From contig PLXC01000052.1 of NCBI GenBank assembly GCA_003151275.1, forward strand, positions 1-28,691: a stretch of DNA of 28,691 nucleotides, written 5' to 3'. The notes beneath the pieces were generated by a model. That model saw only the letters and a program-made list of their open reading frames with translations, ran no database searches and was not told where the DNA came from. The translations under genes were made by a program, and so were the position numbers. Below, piece after piece: positions 16,795 through 24,476 of this stretch. Origin of the DNA: Candidatus Melainabacteria bacterium (GTDB lineage Bacteria; Cyanobacteriota; Vampirovibrionia; Obscuribacterales; Obscuribacteraceae). Numbering within the stretch: the first letter of the stretch is position 1; each line of letters begins with the position of its first letter.

Positions 16795-16953
16795 ATGAAT
16801 GATCTAACAGTAGTGGTGAGTATGATAACGGCACCAGCATTTTTCTTACTTGCCTGGGCGTTGCTCTTGGAATTTAACGATTGGGAAATCAAATGTCAGA
16901 TCGTACGTGCAGAGCGCGAAATCGAGACAACCCTTTTAGAGTTGCGCAATTGA
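16795..16953 (+). CDS. Small single-pass membrane protein (52 residues)
   Basis: From ATG 16795 the frame encodes a hydrophobic segment (VVVSMITAPAFFLLAWALLLEF, as one membrane helix) and then a charged helix with AEREIETTLLEL. GGAG lies 11 bases upstream of this ATG. The same frame is open back to an ATG at 16660, but that part has no ribosome binding site and overlaps the region just behind the kinase remnant. A secreted-protein gene follows after 37 bases. No family recognised; whether it is a true gene is uncertain. Confidence 0.4.
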   Translation: MNDLTVVVSMITAPAFFLLAWALLLEFNDWEIKCQIVRAEREIETTLLELRN

Positions 16954-16990
16954 AAGGCGCTGGTCAATCAAAATTTTATTGGAGGTGACT

Positions 16991-17623
16991 ATGCGTAAAA
17001 TATATGTTCTTTCAGTTCTGGCATTTCTTTTCACTGTTCGGGGCGGCGATTGCGCATTGATCCCGGCAGAGAGAGATGTTGTCGAAACAATAGATCAATC
17101 TCAAGTGAATGGGGGCTCTGTAACTCTGACCTCTCAGGCTCGTTTGCTAATCAAGATCAACAAGGACTTGTTGCACGGTTCTATATCCCCGCTGCAGGCT
17201 GTTAATCTGCGTCAAGCGATAGATGGTATAGTCTGGGAAGCGGACAGCTATCTTGTTGCCGGCAAACCAGCTCCAACTGCTGTTCTTCGGCAACAGAGCA
17301 TCGAATTATCGGGTATTCAGGAACAGCTCAAGGGCTACGAATCTTCGAATCCTTTTCACGTATTGGCGGGTTCGGCCTTTCTGCAAGATCAGGTGAGGTC
17401 AGACGTGCAGAGCTGCTTAAAACAGGGAACGATAGTTGCCAATCGAGCGACCGACCTAACGAAGAACATCGATCTCATTAGCGCTGAAGAGGCCTGGTGT
17501 CTAACCAATAGAAGTGGAACGATCCCCGAAAAAGTTATTGAAAACGACGTCACTAAACTTCGAGATTTGGACGTTCAAATTAAGAGAAATCTTGGTGGCG
17601 CCACAACAGATACCGGATTGTGA
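16991..17623 (+). CDS. Secreted hypothetical protein
   Basis: ATG 16991 is preceded by GGAGGT with 4 bases of spacing, a strong start. The 210-residue product begins MRKIYVLSVLAFLFTV, a clear signal peptide with probable cleavage near GGDCA. The mature part is mostly helical and polar: RDVVETIDQSQVNGG, TLTSQARLLIKINKDL, LQAVNLRQAIDGIVWEAD, and a C-terminal VTKLRDLDVQIKRNL. Two Cys (in VQSCLKQG and AWCLTNR) could form a disulphide. No enzyme motif is visible. It lies between the kinase remnant and the intact kinases, on the opposite strand; a periplasmic partner of the kinases is conceivable but unproven. Confidence 0.75.
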   Translation: MRKIYVLSVLAFLFTVRGGDCALIPAERDVVETIDQSQVNGGSVTLTSQARLLIKINKDLLHGSISPLQAVNLRQAIDGIVWEADSYLVAGKPAPTAVLRQQSIELSGIQEQLKGYESSNPFHVLAGSAFLQDQVRSDVQSCLKQGTIVANRATDLTKNIDLISAEEAWCLTNRSGTIPEKVIENDVTKLRDLDVQIKRNLGGATTDTGL

Positions 17624-17742
17624 ATCAGCTTAGTGCCACGCTCGCTATCGGCAAGTTCATTGTGAACAGCTGTCATCCACTCTTGCAGATGTTTGCCCTG
17701 ACAAACCGACCGCACCCATCCAAAGACTGATATTTTGTGCTT

Positions 17743-19566
17743 TTATACTGTGTTAAGACTTGTTTTTATCATGTACGAGGTCTCGAATGGACCAGGATTC
17801 GGGACCGTAAAATAGAATGCACTGCCTTGCAAAATGTTTGAGCTACGAACGCCAATAATTCCATGGTGTCCTTCTACGATTAATTTGCAGATTGCCAGTC
17901 CCAGTCCGGTCCCCAGTTCTGCGATAGGCTGTGAGCCGATCTGCTCGAATGGAGCAAATATCGTTTGGGCGAATTCAGCTGGTACACCTGGTCCTTCGTC
18001 ATGCACCGATATCTCGACGGCACCATCTACTATGCAGGTTTCAACCTGCACAAGACCACCTGATTCAGTGTGTTTTAAAGCGTTGGACAAGAGGTTAACG
18101 ACAACTTGCACCAACTTGCGCTGGTCTCCAATTATTTCAAAGTCGATCAGAGGTAATTTGATTGTTATTTCGCGGTCGTCTGAGAGAGATTTGATCATGC
18201 GAACAGACTGATCAAATACTTCGCTGAGTTGATGTTCAGCGATCTCGAAATCCATTCTTCCTGCTTCAAGTTTTTCGAAGTCAAGCAAATCATTCACCAG
18301 ATCAATTAAATGTTCAATGCTTCTTCCGGTGCTGGTCAATTCACTTTCAGTGATCGGTTCGAGCAAACCGACTGCACCACTTTGAACAAGTTCAATCGAG
18401 CTATGCACCGACATCAGTGGCGTGCGCAAATCATGGCTAATCATTGCGATAAAATCCTGTTTAAGTCGTTCGAGCTGTTTCCGTTCAGTGATGTCGTGGA
18501 TCACACAAAACAAATGTTGTTCGCGTTCAGACCAAATAGTTGACCATGATGTGTCAATCACTTGCTGATTTTTTTCCTTCAATTGCAACTCGAAGCTTCG
18601 ACTTTCTCCATCTAAACGTTTTTCGTTAAGGAGGGAGTCCGCCCTTTGGCAATCTTCGTCATTTACCAAACTGATAATTGAAGTGCCAACTAGCTCTTGT
18701 CGATCGTATCCGAGCAGATCACTTACATAAGGATTTAAAAACGTGAACATGCCATATTGGTCCAGAGAGCAGACAACATCGGCGGCACAGTCGATCAGAT
18801 TGTGCTCTTGTTTTAGCGCTTCCTCAATTGCGGCATCGACATGGTGAAACAATTCGTCAAGTTCAGCCAGCTCATCATTTCCAGTTAACGGTGTGTGCAG
18901 TGCTTCGCGCCTGGAAATCCTCTGAGCATTTTCTGACATTTTAGTAAGCGGCTTTCGAATTCCTACAGAAGCTACGTACGCCAATCCAATCGTAAGTAGC
19001 ACTGTAAAAACGACAGCCGCACTCAAACAGTTATTGATTTGCTCTCTCATCTCAAGTCGTTGTACAGGCTCGGTGCGATGCTTCGTATCCTCGGATGCAA
19101 TGATTGCCGAAAGAATATTGAAAACGTCGTCCACCGCCGCAAACAGCACGCGCTCGCTACCATGAACACCAGTCGAGTCAGCCGGATCCTTACGCGCTCT
19201 TGCCGTATACAGAAGCGGAATGAATTGTGCCGTAATTTTTGATAAGCGCTGAAGACGATCATGTTGTTCTGGCTCAGCACCAAGTCTGATTTCCAATTCC
19301 CGCGCACTCGTTTTGAAAGCATCGAGTTGATCTTCAGTGACAGGACCGGCATCAAGGAACTCGCCCATTCGTGTATAGAGATGTCTGGCAATCTCTCCAG
19401 CCGATAGCGTGAGTTGACTACACATAGCAATTATTTCTCTAGCAGAAGCTTGTTTAGCAACTTGCTCTTGCTCCTGCCAAAGTAACGACGACATGGTAAG
19501 CACCACGATAACCTGGAATACCAGCGGCACGCTCACCAGTAAAATTCCTTTGGAGCCAAGCTTCAC
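17743..19566 (-). CDS. Membrane sensor histidine kinase, PAS-HisKA-HATPase (second of pair)
   Basis: The product is 607 residues. Membrane helix 1 spans about 8-29, an extracytoplasmic helical sensor region 30-178, membrane helix 2 about 180-200. A HAMP linker (202-255), a PAS domain (about 260-360, ending FCVIHDITERKQ) and the HisKA H-box ISHDLRTPL with phospho-acceptor His378 follow. The ATP-binding domain has N-box VVNLLSNALKH (490-499), G1 DEGPGVP and G2 GTGLGLAI (552-559). It starts with GTG, and its GTGA overlaps the stop of the upstream kinase by 4 bases, so the pair is translationally coupled. No response regulator or receiver domain is nearby. The signal is unknown. Confidence 0.94.
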   Translation of the reverse strand: MKLGSKGILLVSVPLVFQVIVVLTMSSLLWQEQEQVAKQASAREIIAMCSQLTLSAGEIARHLYTRMGEFLDAGPVTEDQLDAFKTSARELEIRLGAEPEQHDRLQRLSKITAQFIPLLYTARARKDPADSTGVHGSERVLFAAVDDVFNILSAIIASEDTKHRTEPVQRLEMREQINNCLSAAVVFTVLLTIGLAYVASVGIRKPLTKMSENAQRISRREALHTPLTGNDELAELDELFHHVDAAIEEALKQEHNLIDCAADVVCSLDQYGMFTFLNPYVSDLLGYDRQELVGTSIISLVNDEDCQRADSLLNEKRLDGESRSFELQLKEKNQQVIDTSWSTIWSEREQHLFCVIHDITERKQLERLKQDFIAMISHDLRTPLMSVHSSIELVQSGAVGLLEPITESELTSTGRSIEHLIDLVNDLLDFEKLEAGRMDFEIAEHQLSEVFDQSVRMIKSLSDDREITIKLPLIDFEIIGDQRKLVQVVVNLLSNALKHTESGGLVQVETCIVDGAVEISVHDEGPGVPAEFAQTIFAPFEQIGSQPIAELGTGLGLAICKLIVEGHHGIIGVRSSNILQGSAFYFTVPNPGPFETSYMIKTSLNTV

Positions 19567-21380
19567 TCGACGTTTTCCTCGTCTTTGAAGTTAGGAATCA
19601 CGACATAAAATTTGCTGCCGATTCCTGTTTGACTCGTGCAGCCGATCGTGCCGTTATGCCCTTGAACAATAAATTTAGCGATTGCTAGTCCCAATCCAGT
19701 TCCCTTTATGGCCGAACTTGTTTTTGTTTTAGACTGCCGAAATTTTTCAAATATCAGTTCGCGGTCTGCTGCTGGAACGCCTGGTCCTTGATCTAAGACG
19801 CCAATCTCAGTAGAGTTGCCCAAGTCTGTCAATGACACCGTCACAGTTGACCCACGTGGAGAGAACTTGATTGCGTTAGAGAGTAAGTTGATTAGTACCC
19901 GAACCAAACGACGTTCGTCACCAAGTACGGCTGCGTCACCATGTGGTATGACAATGCTCACATCAAGAGATTTGGCCAAAAACTCAACAGAATCTCGAGC
20001 CGCCGAACAAACATCTAAAACGCTCACACAGCTGAGATCCATGACCACCTTACCTGCTTCCAATTTTTCCAAATCAAGCAAATCGCGAATCAAATCCATT
20101 AGCCTCTCGAGACTACTTTCGGCTTTGCTCAATATTTTCTTCGCTTCCTGAGTAAGAACTCCCCGCGCCCCTCTGTTGAGAAGAGAAAGAGTGGCAGAAA
20201 TGGAAGACAATGGTGTGCGCAAATCATGACTAACTATGGCAATAAAACGCTGTTTCATGCGATCAGCCGCACGCCGTTCGCTAATGTCATGTGCAACGCA
20301 ATAGAAATTGCTATTCTCTTTCAACCAACTGACTTTCCAAAGAACATCCTTGGTGCTTCCGTTTTTACACAAGAGTTCAGTTTCAAATTCTCCGTCCCTT
20401 CCAGATTGCTCCATGCGTTCCAGAGCGGCTCTGCAAGAGAGAGCGCTCTCTCTACTCTGTAAGGAAAGTAGCGACTCACCTAACAGTTCATTTATTGAAT
20501 ACCCCCATGAAGGCAAAGCCGCGGCACCAATAGCGGTGAATCTATATCTACGATCGAGAGAACAAATAACATCAGTTGCAACATCAAGGATAGCTAGCTC
20601 CTTGCTTCTTGTTTCGGAAAGAACGCGATCGGCCTCTTGTAGCGATTTTGCAAGCACACCAATCTCATCGCTTCCACTCGGAAGGCTGCTAAGCGGTGCG
20701 CGGATTCCGAGCAAACGCGCATTGTTCTCAATTTTTCTTAAGCGCAGCAAAATGGTATTTGAAAAGACATATGCCGCAAGGGCAGAAAGTCCTGCGCTTG
20801 TCAGGGTTCCCACAACAAGAGCGCTGATGACATAAACCCTTATTTGCGCCAGCTGCTCAGGTGCAACTGTCGACATTTTCAATTCGGCTTGCAAGACATT
20901 TTTCGATATTCGTTCAAATTCAATCAGGAGTGGAAGAGCTTGATTGCGCGCCGCGCCGAGCACTTTAAGGTCGATAACGCCGCCCACATTATACATTTTT
21001 CCAGCCTGCTGGGACACCTTAATCGTCTGCTCAAAGAGTGCTGGCACTTCGACGAGCGACTCTTTTAGCTCAGGACGGATAGAGGCGCTTTTTCTAATTT
21101 CCTCACTGGTCTGCCGAAATTGCCGAATGGCGACATCCAAATGAACATTAAGTAGGCTTGGGTCCTTAGAATCAGCTAAGAGAATTGACGTAGTGTGCAT
21201 CAGATAGCTCTCAGCCATATGGAAATGGAGAAGCAGCTCCTTGGATTGTTCGTAGCGATCTGACTCCTCTTGGGCATACCTCAAAAGTGCCCCAAGCGAA
21301 ATTACAAAAATCAATTCAAAGGTCAGCGGAATCAAGACTAGCAAGAGCAACTTGTGCCATACAGACAAATTGTTGCTCAA
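19563..21380 (-). CDS. Membrane sensor histidine kinase, PAS-HisKA-HATPase (first of pair)
   Basis: The product is 605 residues with the same layout as its downstream paralogue: membrane helix at about 11-33, an extracytoplasmic four-helix-like region to 180, a second helix about 182-205, HAMP 206-260, PAS about 265-370 ending FYCVAHDISERRA. Then comes the H-box VSHDLRTPLSS with His385, N-box INLLSNAIKFS (497-507), G1 DQGPGVP and G2 GTGLGLAIAKF. The start is a TTG with GGAG 9 bases upstream. The sensor halves of the two kinases are far more divergent than the catalytic halves, suggesting duplication followed by specialisation to different inputs. They could form heterodimers or share a distant regulator. 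Confidence 0.94.
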   Translation of the reverse strand: MSNNLSVWHKLLLLVLIPLTFELIFVISLGALLRYAQEESDRYEQSKELLLHFHMAESYLMHTTSILLADSKDPSLLNVHLDVAIRQFRQTSEEIRKSASIRPELKESLVEVPALFEQTIKVSQQAGKMYNVGGVIDLKVLGAARNQALPLLIEFERISKNVLQAELKMSTVAPEQLAQIRVYVISALVVGTLTSAGLSALAAYVFSNTILLRLRKIENNARLLGIRAPLSSLPSGSDEIGVLAKSLQEADRVLSETRSKELAILDVATDVICSLDRRYRFTAIGAAALPSWGYSINELLGESLLSLQSRESALSCRAALERMEQSGRDGEFETELLCKNGSTKDVLWKVSWLKENSNFYCVAHDISERRAADRMKQRFIAIVSHDLRTPLSSISATLSLLNRGARGVLTQEAKKILSKAESSLERLMDLIRDLLDLEKLEAGKVVMDLSCVSVLDVCSAARDSVEFLAKSLDVSIVIPHGDAAVLGDERRLVRVLINLLSNAIKFSPRGSTVTVSLTDLGNSTEIGVLDQGPGVPAADRELIFEKFRQSKTKTSSAIKGTGLGLAIAKFIVQGHNGTIGCTSQTGIGSKFYVVIPNFKDEENVE

Positions 21381-21611
21381 GGAAATTCGCTCCAGCCGAT
21401 GGATTTGCCAATAATTTTAGCACCCGAGGTAATGGGTTCACATGTACTCCTTGTTTTAGGCATGGCAATAACAAACCAACGGTTTCCAGTGCTCCGCGCT
21501 CCATTTCTTCAAGGCGGGACTGGAGTGTGTCTACAAGGAGAATGCTAAAGACCGGTGCCGCTGAGAAGCACCAGTCCCTAACCATCCAGCTGTGGCTGAC
21601 ACCACTCAGCT

Positions 21612-23039
21612 TTAGCTGAAATTATTGACGTCGATGGTCCCATCATCGGCTTTCAAATATTCGAAACTGTTGTGCAACTGTGTTACATATAACTTTTCCT
21701 GGTCGCTTAGCTGGCTTGGATCAGCAAAAGCCTGGTCTATGGCATGCTTGTGAATGATTCCCTTTTTGTCGGCCAAAAACGAATGATGAGTCTTGCAATA
21801 CTGCACCAACACACTTCTGGCTGCAGAAACAATTGGCTGCTCCCCATCGCGTTGGAGGCGATCGACAAACTGCTGCTTCCCATCGAAACCATCTTCGGTG
21901 ATCTTATTTAGACTAAACGATTTGCCACCATCACTAGAGAACTGCTTAGATAACTCGCCCCAATTATTCTCCAATCCGTTCAACATCTTAAAACTATCGA
22001 CAAAACTTCGATTATTAGATTGAAGCTTTTCACCGGGCACCATCGATTGCAGCAACTGATCAACCTTTTCTTTCACAATATTTCCGCTGCTGTCAGTTAC
22101 CGCTTCAAGGATGCCCGGATTTTTTGCGAGAACATCAGCTGTAGTTGTCTCCAGTGATTTCTCGGCGGACTTTGTCGGCGAGTCAGTTGTTGCAGCTTTA
22201 ACTGATTCAGGTTTGACTGTTTCAGGTTTAACTGTTTCACCAGCAATCATTTGGTCTACGGAGCTAAAGTTCCCCGCTAATTTAAGACTATCGAGTGTTA
22301 TGGGACCTGCACCAATCGTTCCTCGTCCGCCTGTCGGAACATGTTCGCGCAATTGCATCACAGATGGATCATCCCAGTTTTTATCCAAGAATTGAACCAG
22401 CTTGAGATCCTCTGGAGTTTGATGACTAGACAATTGGTGATTTTTAGCGTCAAAGTCGTACTGCGCCATGTAACGCTGTAAGTCATCTTGATCAATCCTA
22501 TGATCATTTTTGCCACCAGGAGCAGCATCAATGTAATCAAACAACGTGCTGGTCAATTTACCATCAGTAGTTTGCAGAAGACCACTCGTAGTATTGTGTT
22601 CCACGTTCAATGTCTGATGTTGTTTGGACCAAGCGTCCCAGTCGCTATCGTGAATGCGGCTTTGATCACCAGAGCCGACGCCTGCGATTTGACTAAATTC
22701 ACTCGATAATACGGGCGCCATCACTTGATCTATAGCATTTCTGTCATTGCCAACCATAGACAATTCGAACAAATTAGGATTACCACCTTCTCCAATTCTA
22801 TTTCGGTTCTCCGCTCCCCACGCTACTGCTATATCTGGCAGCGTATGATTTGCGACAAGGTTTTCTGTAAGGGACTTCAAATAACTTGCAGTGTCAGGAG
22901 GTGAGCTGTGCGTCTTAGCATAAGCATTATATTCATCCTGAAACTTGTGATAGGCAGAAGTCGCACTGTCAGCATTGTTTGTTCGATCAAGTTGACTAAT
23001 AACATTAGCATCCGCTTCTGGTTTAGATTGCACTGTCAT
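21612..23039 (-). CDS. EF-loop modular protein (475 residues)
   Basis: No enzyme motif is recognised. Residues 20-75 are helical and end in YLKSLTENLVANHTLPDIAVAWG, like the calpain's FMSELNRKLEDSGILPVIAADFG in position and pattern. Residues 125-255 include an EF-like region (LFDYIDAAPGG...RIDQDDLQRYM) that parallels the calpain's LFPRLDTNGDGKITDDDLNKAM. Residues 265-300 are a Thr/Val/Lys/Pro linker with repeated ETVKPE. Residues 302-475 form a module also found three times in the gene at 25998: DSSGNIVKEKVDQLL, QQFVDRLQRDG, TQLHNSF, DDGTIDVNNF. No signal peptide. AGAG lies just upstream of the ATG. Inference: a calcium-binding or structural relative of the calpain. Confidence 0.8.
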   Translation of the reverse strand: MTVQSKPEADANVISQLDRTNNADSATSAYHKFQDEYNAYAKTHSSPPDTASYLKSLTENLVANHTLPDIAVAWGAENRNRIGEGGNPNLFELSMVGNDRNAIDQVMAPVLSSEFSQIAGVGSGDQSRIHDSDWDAWSKQHQTLNVEHNTTSGLLQTTDGKLTSTLFDYIDAAPGGKNDHRIDQDDLQRYMAQYDFDAKNHQLSSHQTPEDLKLVQFLDKNWDDPSVMQLREHVPTGGRGTIGAGPITLDSLKLAGNFSSVDQMIAGETVKPETVKPESVKAATTDSPTKSAEKSLETTTADVLAKNPGILEAVTDSSGNIVKEKVDQLLQSMVPGEKLQSNNRSFVDSFKMLNGLENNWGELSKQFSSDGGKSFSLNKITEDGFDGKQQFVDRLQRDGEQPIVSAARSVLVQYCKTHHSFLADKKGIIHKHAIDQAFADPSQLSDQEKLYVTQLHNSFEYLKADDGTIDVNNFS

Positions 23040-23062
23040 AACTCTACCTCTAAGAAACTTTT

Positions 23063-23079
23063 GATGGAAAGCCGCAAAG
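23063..23079. promoter_or_regulatory. 17-base element identical to one upstream of the calpain
   Basis: GATGGAAAGCCGCAAAG occurs here, 24-40 bases upstream of the EF-loop gene start, and at 14893-14909, 115-131 bases upstream of the calpain start, in the same orientation relative to both genes. Its role is unknown. Confidence 0.4.
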
Positions 23080-23146
23080 CGGATTCGCTAGTATCAAAGG
23101 TAGACACTGCAAGGAAAGTAAAACAGGTGACTTTATGCACAGGCTC

Positions 23147-23189
23147 TGCGTATTTACGCAAATTTATTGAAATGCGTAATCACGCATTG
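23147..23189. promoter_or_regulatory. Two tandem TGCGT-N4-ACGCA inverted repeats (candidate operators)
   Basis: TGCGTA-tt-TACGCA at 23147-23160 and AATGCGT-aatc-ACGCATT at 23172-23189 share the core TGCGT-N4-ACGCA. Their centres are 27 bases apart. They lie in the 235-base gap between the divergent EF-loop gene and the LysM-C39 gene, where a dimeric regulator could control both. A related site (one mismatch in the core) lies upstream of the calpain. Confidence 0.5.
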
Positions 23190-23274
23190 TTCAGACAGTG
23201 CAAATTCATTAAGGTAACGCGAATGCGAGATCCGAAACATTCAATTTATATAGCAGACCGCACCGGAGCTTTTT

Positions 23275-24402
23275 ATGTCAGATCAGACAATCGAAATTTT
23301 TAAAAGCGCTAAGCCCGTCAAAGAGATACATGACTCACTCGATCCATATCGCCACGATCACAATACATCCTCGAAATCAAATCACGAGCGTTCATCAAAA
23401 GAGCTAGAAGAGCACGAACTATTACCACATTGCACTATATCTGATACCGCTACTATTAGTAAAAATCAAACGGCAACACCTCACGAGCACGCCTCAGAGA
23501 TCAAAAGCGTCGCAATAATTAGCTACAAGGTTGTGAGCGGCGACTGCCTATGGTCCATAGCCAAAGACGTGCTGAGCAGCAGCGAGAAGCAAGTTCCTAC
23601 CGATTCTCAAATTGCTATGGAGGTGCAAAAGATAGCCCAGAGCTCAAACATATCAAATCCGGATTTAATTCAAGTCGGGGAGGTCATTTCCATCCCTAAT
23701 ATCAAAGGTTCAACTAGCAACACCGACTTCCGATCCGTGGACTCAATCAACAGTCCGCCGCAAGATAATGCTTCAATGCTACCCGCCGCAAAAACACCCA
23801 TCCAACTAACTGGAGCGACAACAAATACTGATTCTAAAGGCTCATCTATCACAGATCCCAACGGATATTTCATGACCCAATTCTACGATCCAAAATGGAA
23901 TCCTAATGGTCCAAGCGCCAGTTTAAATTGCGGACCAACGAGCCTAGCAATGGCTCTGAAGCATTTCGGAAAAACTCTCAACGAAGCAGATTCGCAGAAC
24001 GCTGAACACTTAATAGAATCTACTCGCATCGCCATGACCGGTTCCAACGACAATACAATTACTACGTACGATCAAATCCAGCATGGAGCTCAGATCTGTG
24101 GCCTTACAGCGGGGGCAGTGAACGGATTGGAAGGAGTGAGAGGAGCACTGGATCAAGGTAAAATGGTAATTGCTGGAGGCAATCCGGAAAGCATCGGTGC
24201 GTATGGAAACAATCTTTCCAGTTCTGATTATTCTCATTACAACGGAGATCATGTCATCCTAATTGTAGGGCGAAAGGGTGCTAGCTACATCATCAATGAT
24301 CCACTTAGCAGAATAGGTTCGATAACAGTCAGTCAGTCAGAAATACAATCCTTCTTGGCTACATTCGGTACCACAAATGGTGGCATAGCAGTAGGCTCGT
24401 AA
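23275..24402 (+). CDS. LysM domain + C39-like papain-fold peptidase
   Basis: The product is 375 residues. The first 75 are polar and unstructured with no signal peptide. Residues 82-142 form a LysM domain (YKVVSGDCLWSIAKDVL ... LIQVGEVISIP), which binds N-acetylglucosamine polymers such as peptidoglycan. A linker follows. Residues 195-372 resemble the C39_2-type peptidase fold: LNCGPTSLAMAL with Cys219, GDHVILIVG with His326, and IINDP with Asp342. GGAG lies 6 bases before the ATG. The cytoplasm-like N-terminus means export must use a non-Sec route, if it is exported at all. Its divergent neighbour is the EF-loop protein, with shared candidate operators. Cleavage of peptides or cell-wall crosslinks is inferred. 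Confidence 0.88.
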   Translation: MSDQTIEIFKSAKPVKEIHDSLDPYRHDHNTSSKSNHERSSKELEEHELLPHCTISDTATISKNQTATPHEHASEIKSVAIISYKVVSGDCLWSIAKDVLSSSEKQVPTDSQIAMEVQKIAQSSNISNPDLIQVGEVISIPNIKGSTSNTDFRSVDSINSPPQDNASMLPAAKTPIQLTGATTNTDSKGSSITDPNGYFMTQFYDPKWNPNGPSASLNCGPTSLAMALKHFGKTLNEADSQNAEHLIESTRIAMTGSNDNTITTYDQIQHGAQICGLTAGAVNGLEGVRGALDQGKMVIAGGNPESIGAYGNNLSSSDYSHYNGDHVILIVGRKGASYIINDPLSRIGSITVSQSEIQSFLATFGTTNGGIAVGS

Positions 24403-24433
24403 ACCGTACAGACAGTTAATCTGCAAACTCTTT

Positions 24434-24453
24434 TATATATGGTACCGTATATA
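24434..24453 (+). promoter_or_regulatory. 20-base palindrome before the NarX/DesK-type kinase
   Basis: A palindrome centred on GGTACC has TATATA-rich arms with one mismatched pair out of ten. It ends 23 bases before the kinase ATG and may contain or overlap a -10 box. It is a candidate operator; no clear -35 is seen. Confidence 0.4.
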
Positions 24454-24476
24454 GTGCTAATGCCGGTTCAACTTTA

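Noticed and set aside
23064..23303. 79-codon plus-strand frame starting within the 17-base element
   Set aside because: No ribosome binding site; it overlaps the start of the LysM-C39 gene and contains the inverted repeats. It has no recognisable family character, though a small gene cannot be fully excluded.
23395..23435. LysM-C39 protein segment ELEEHELLPHC as a fourth copy of the N-terminal Leu-Pro motif
   Set aside because: The match is only a few residues without the preceding helical pattern; likely chance.
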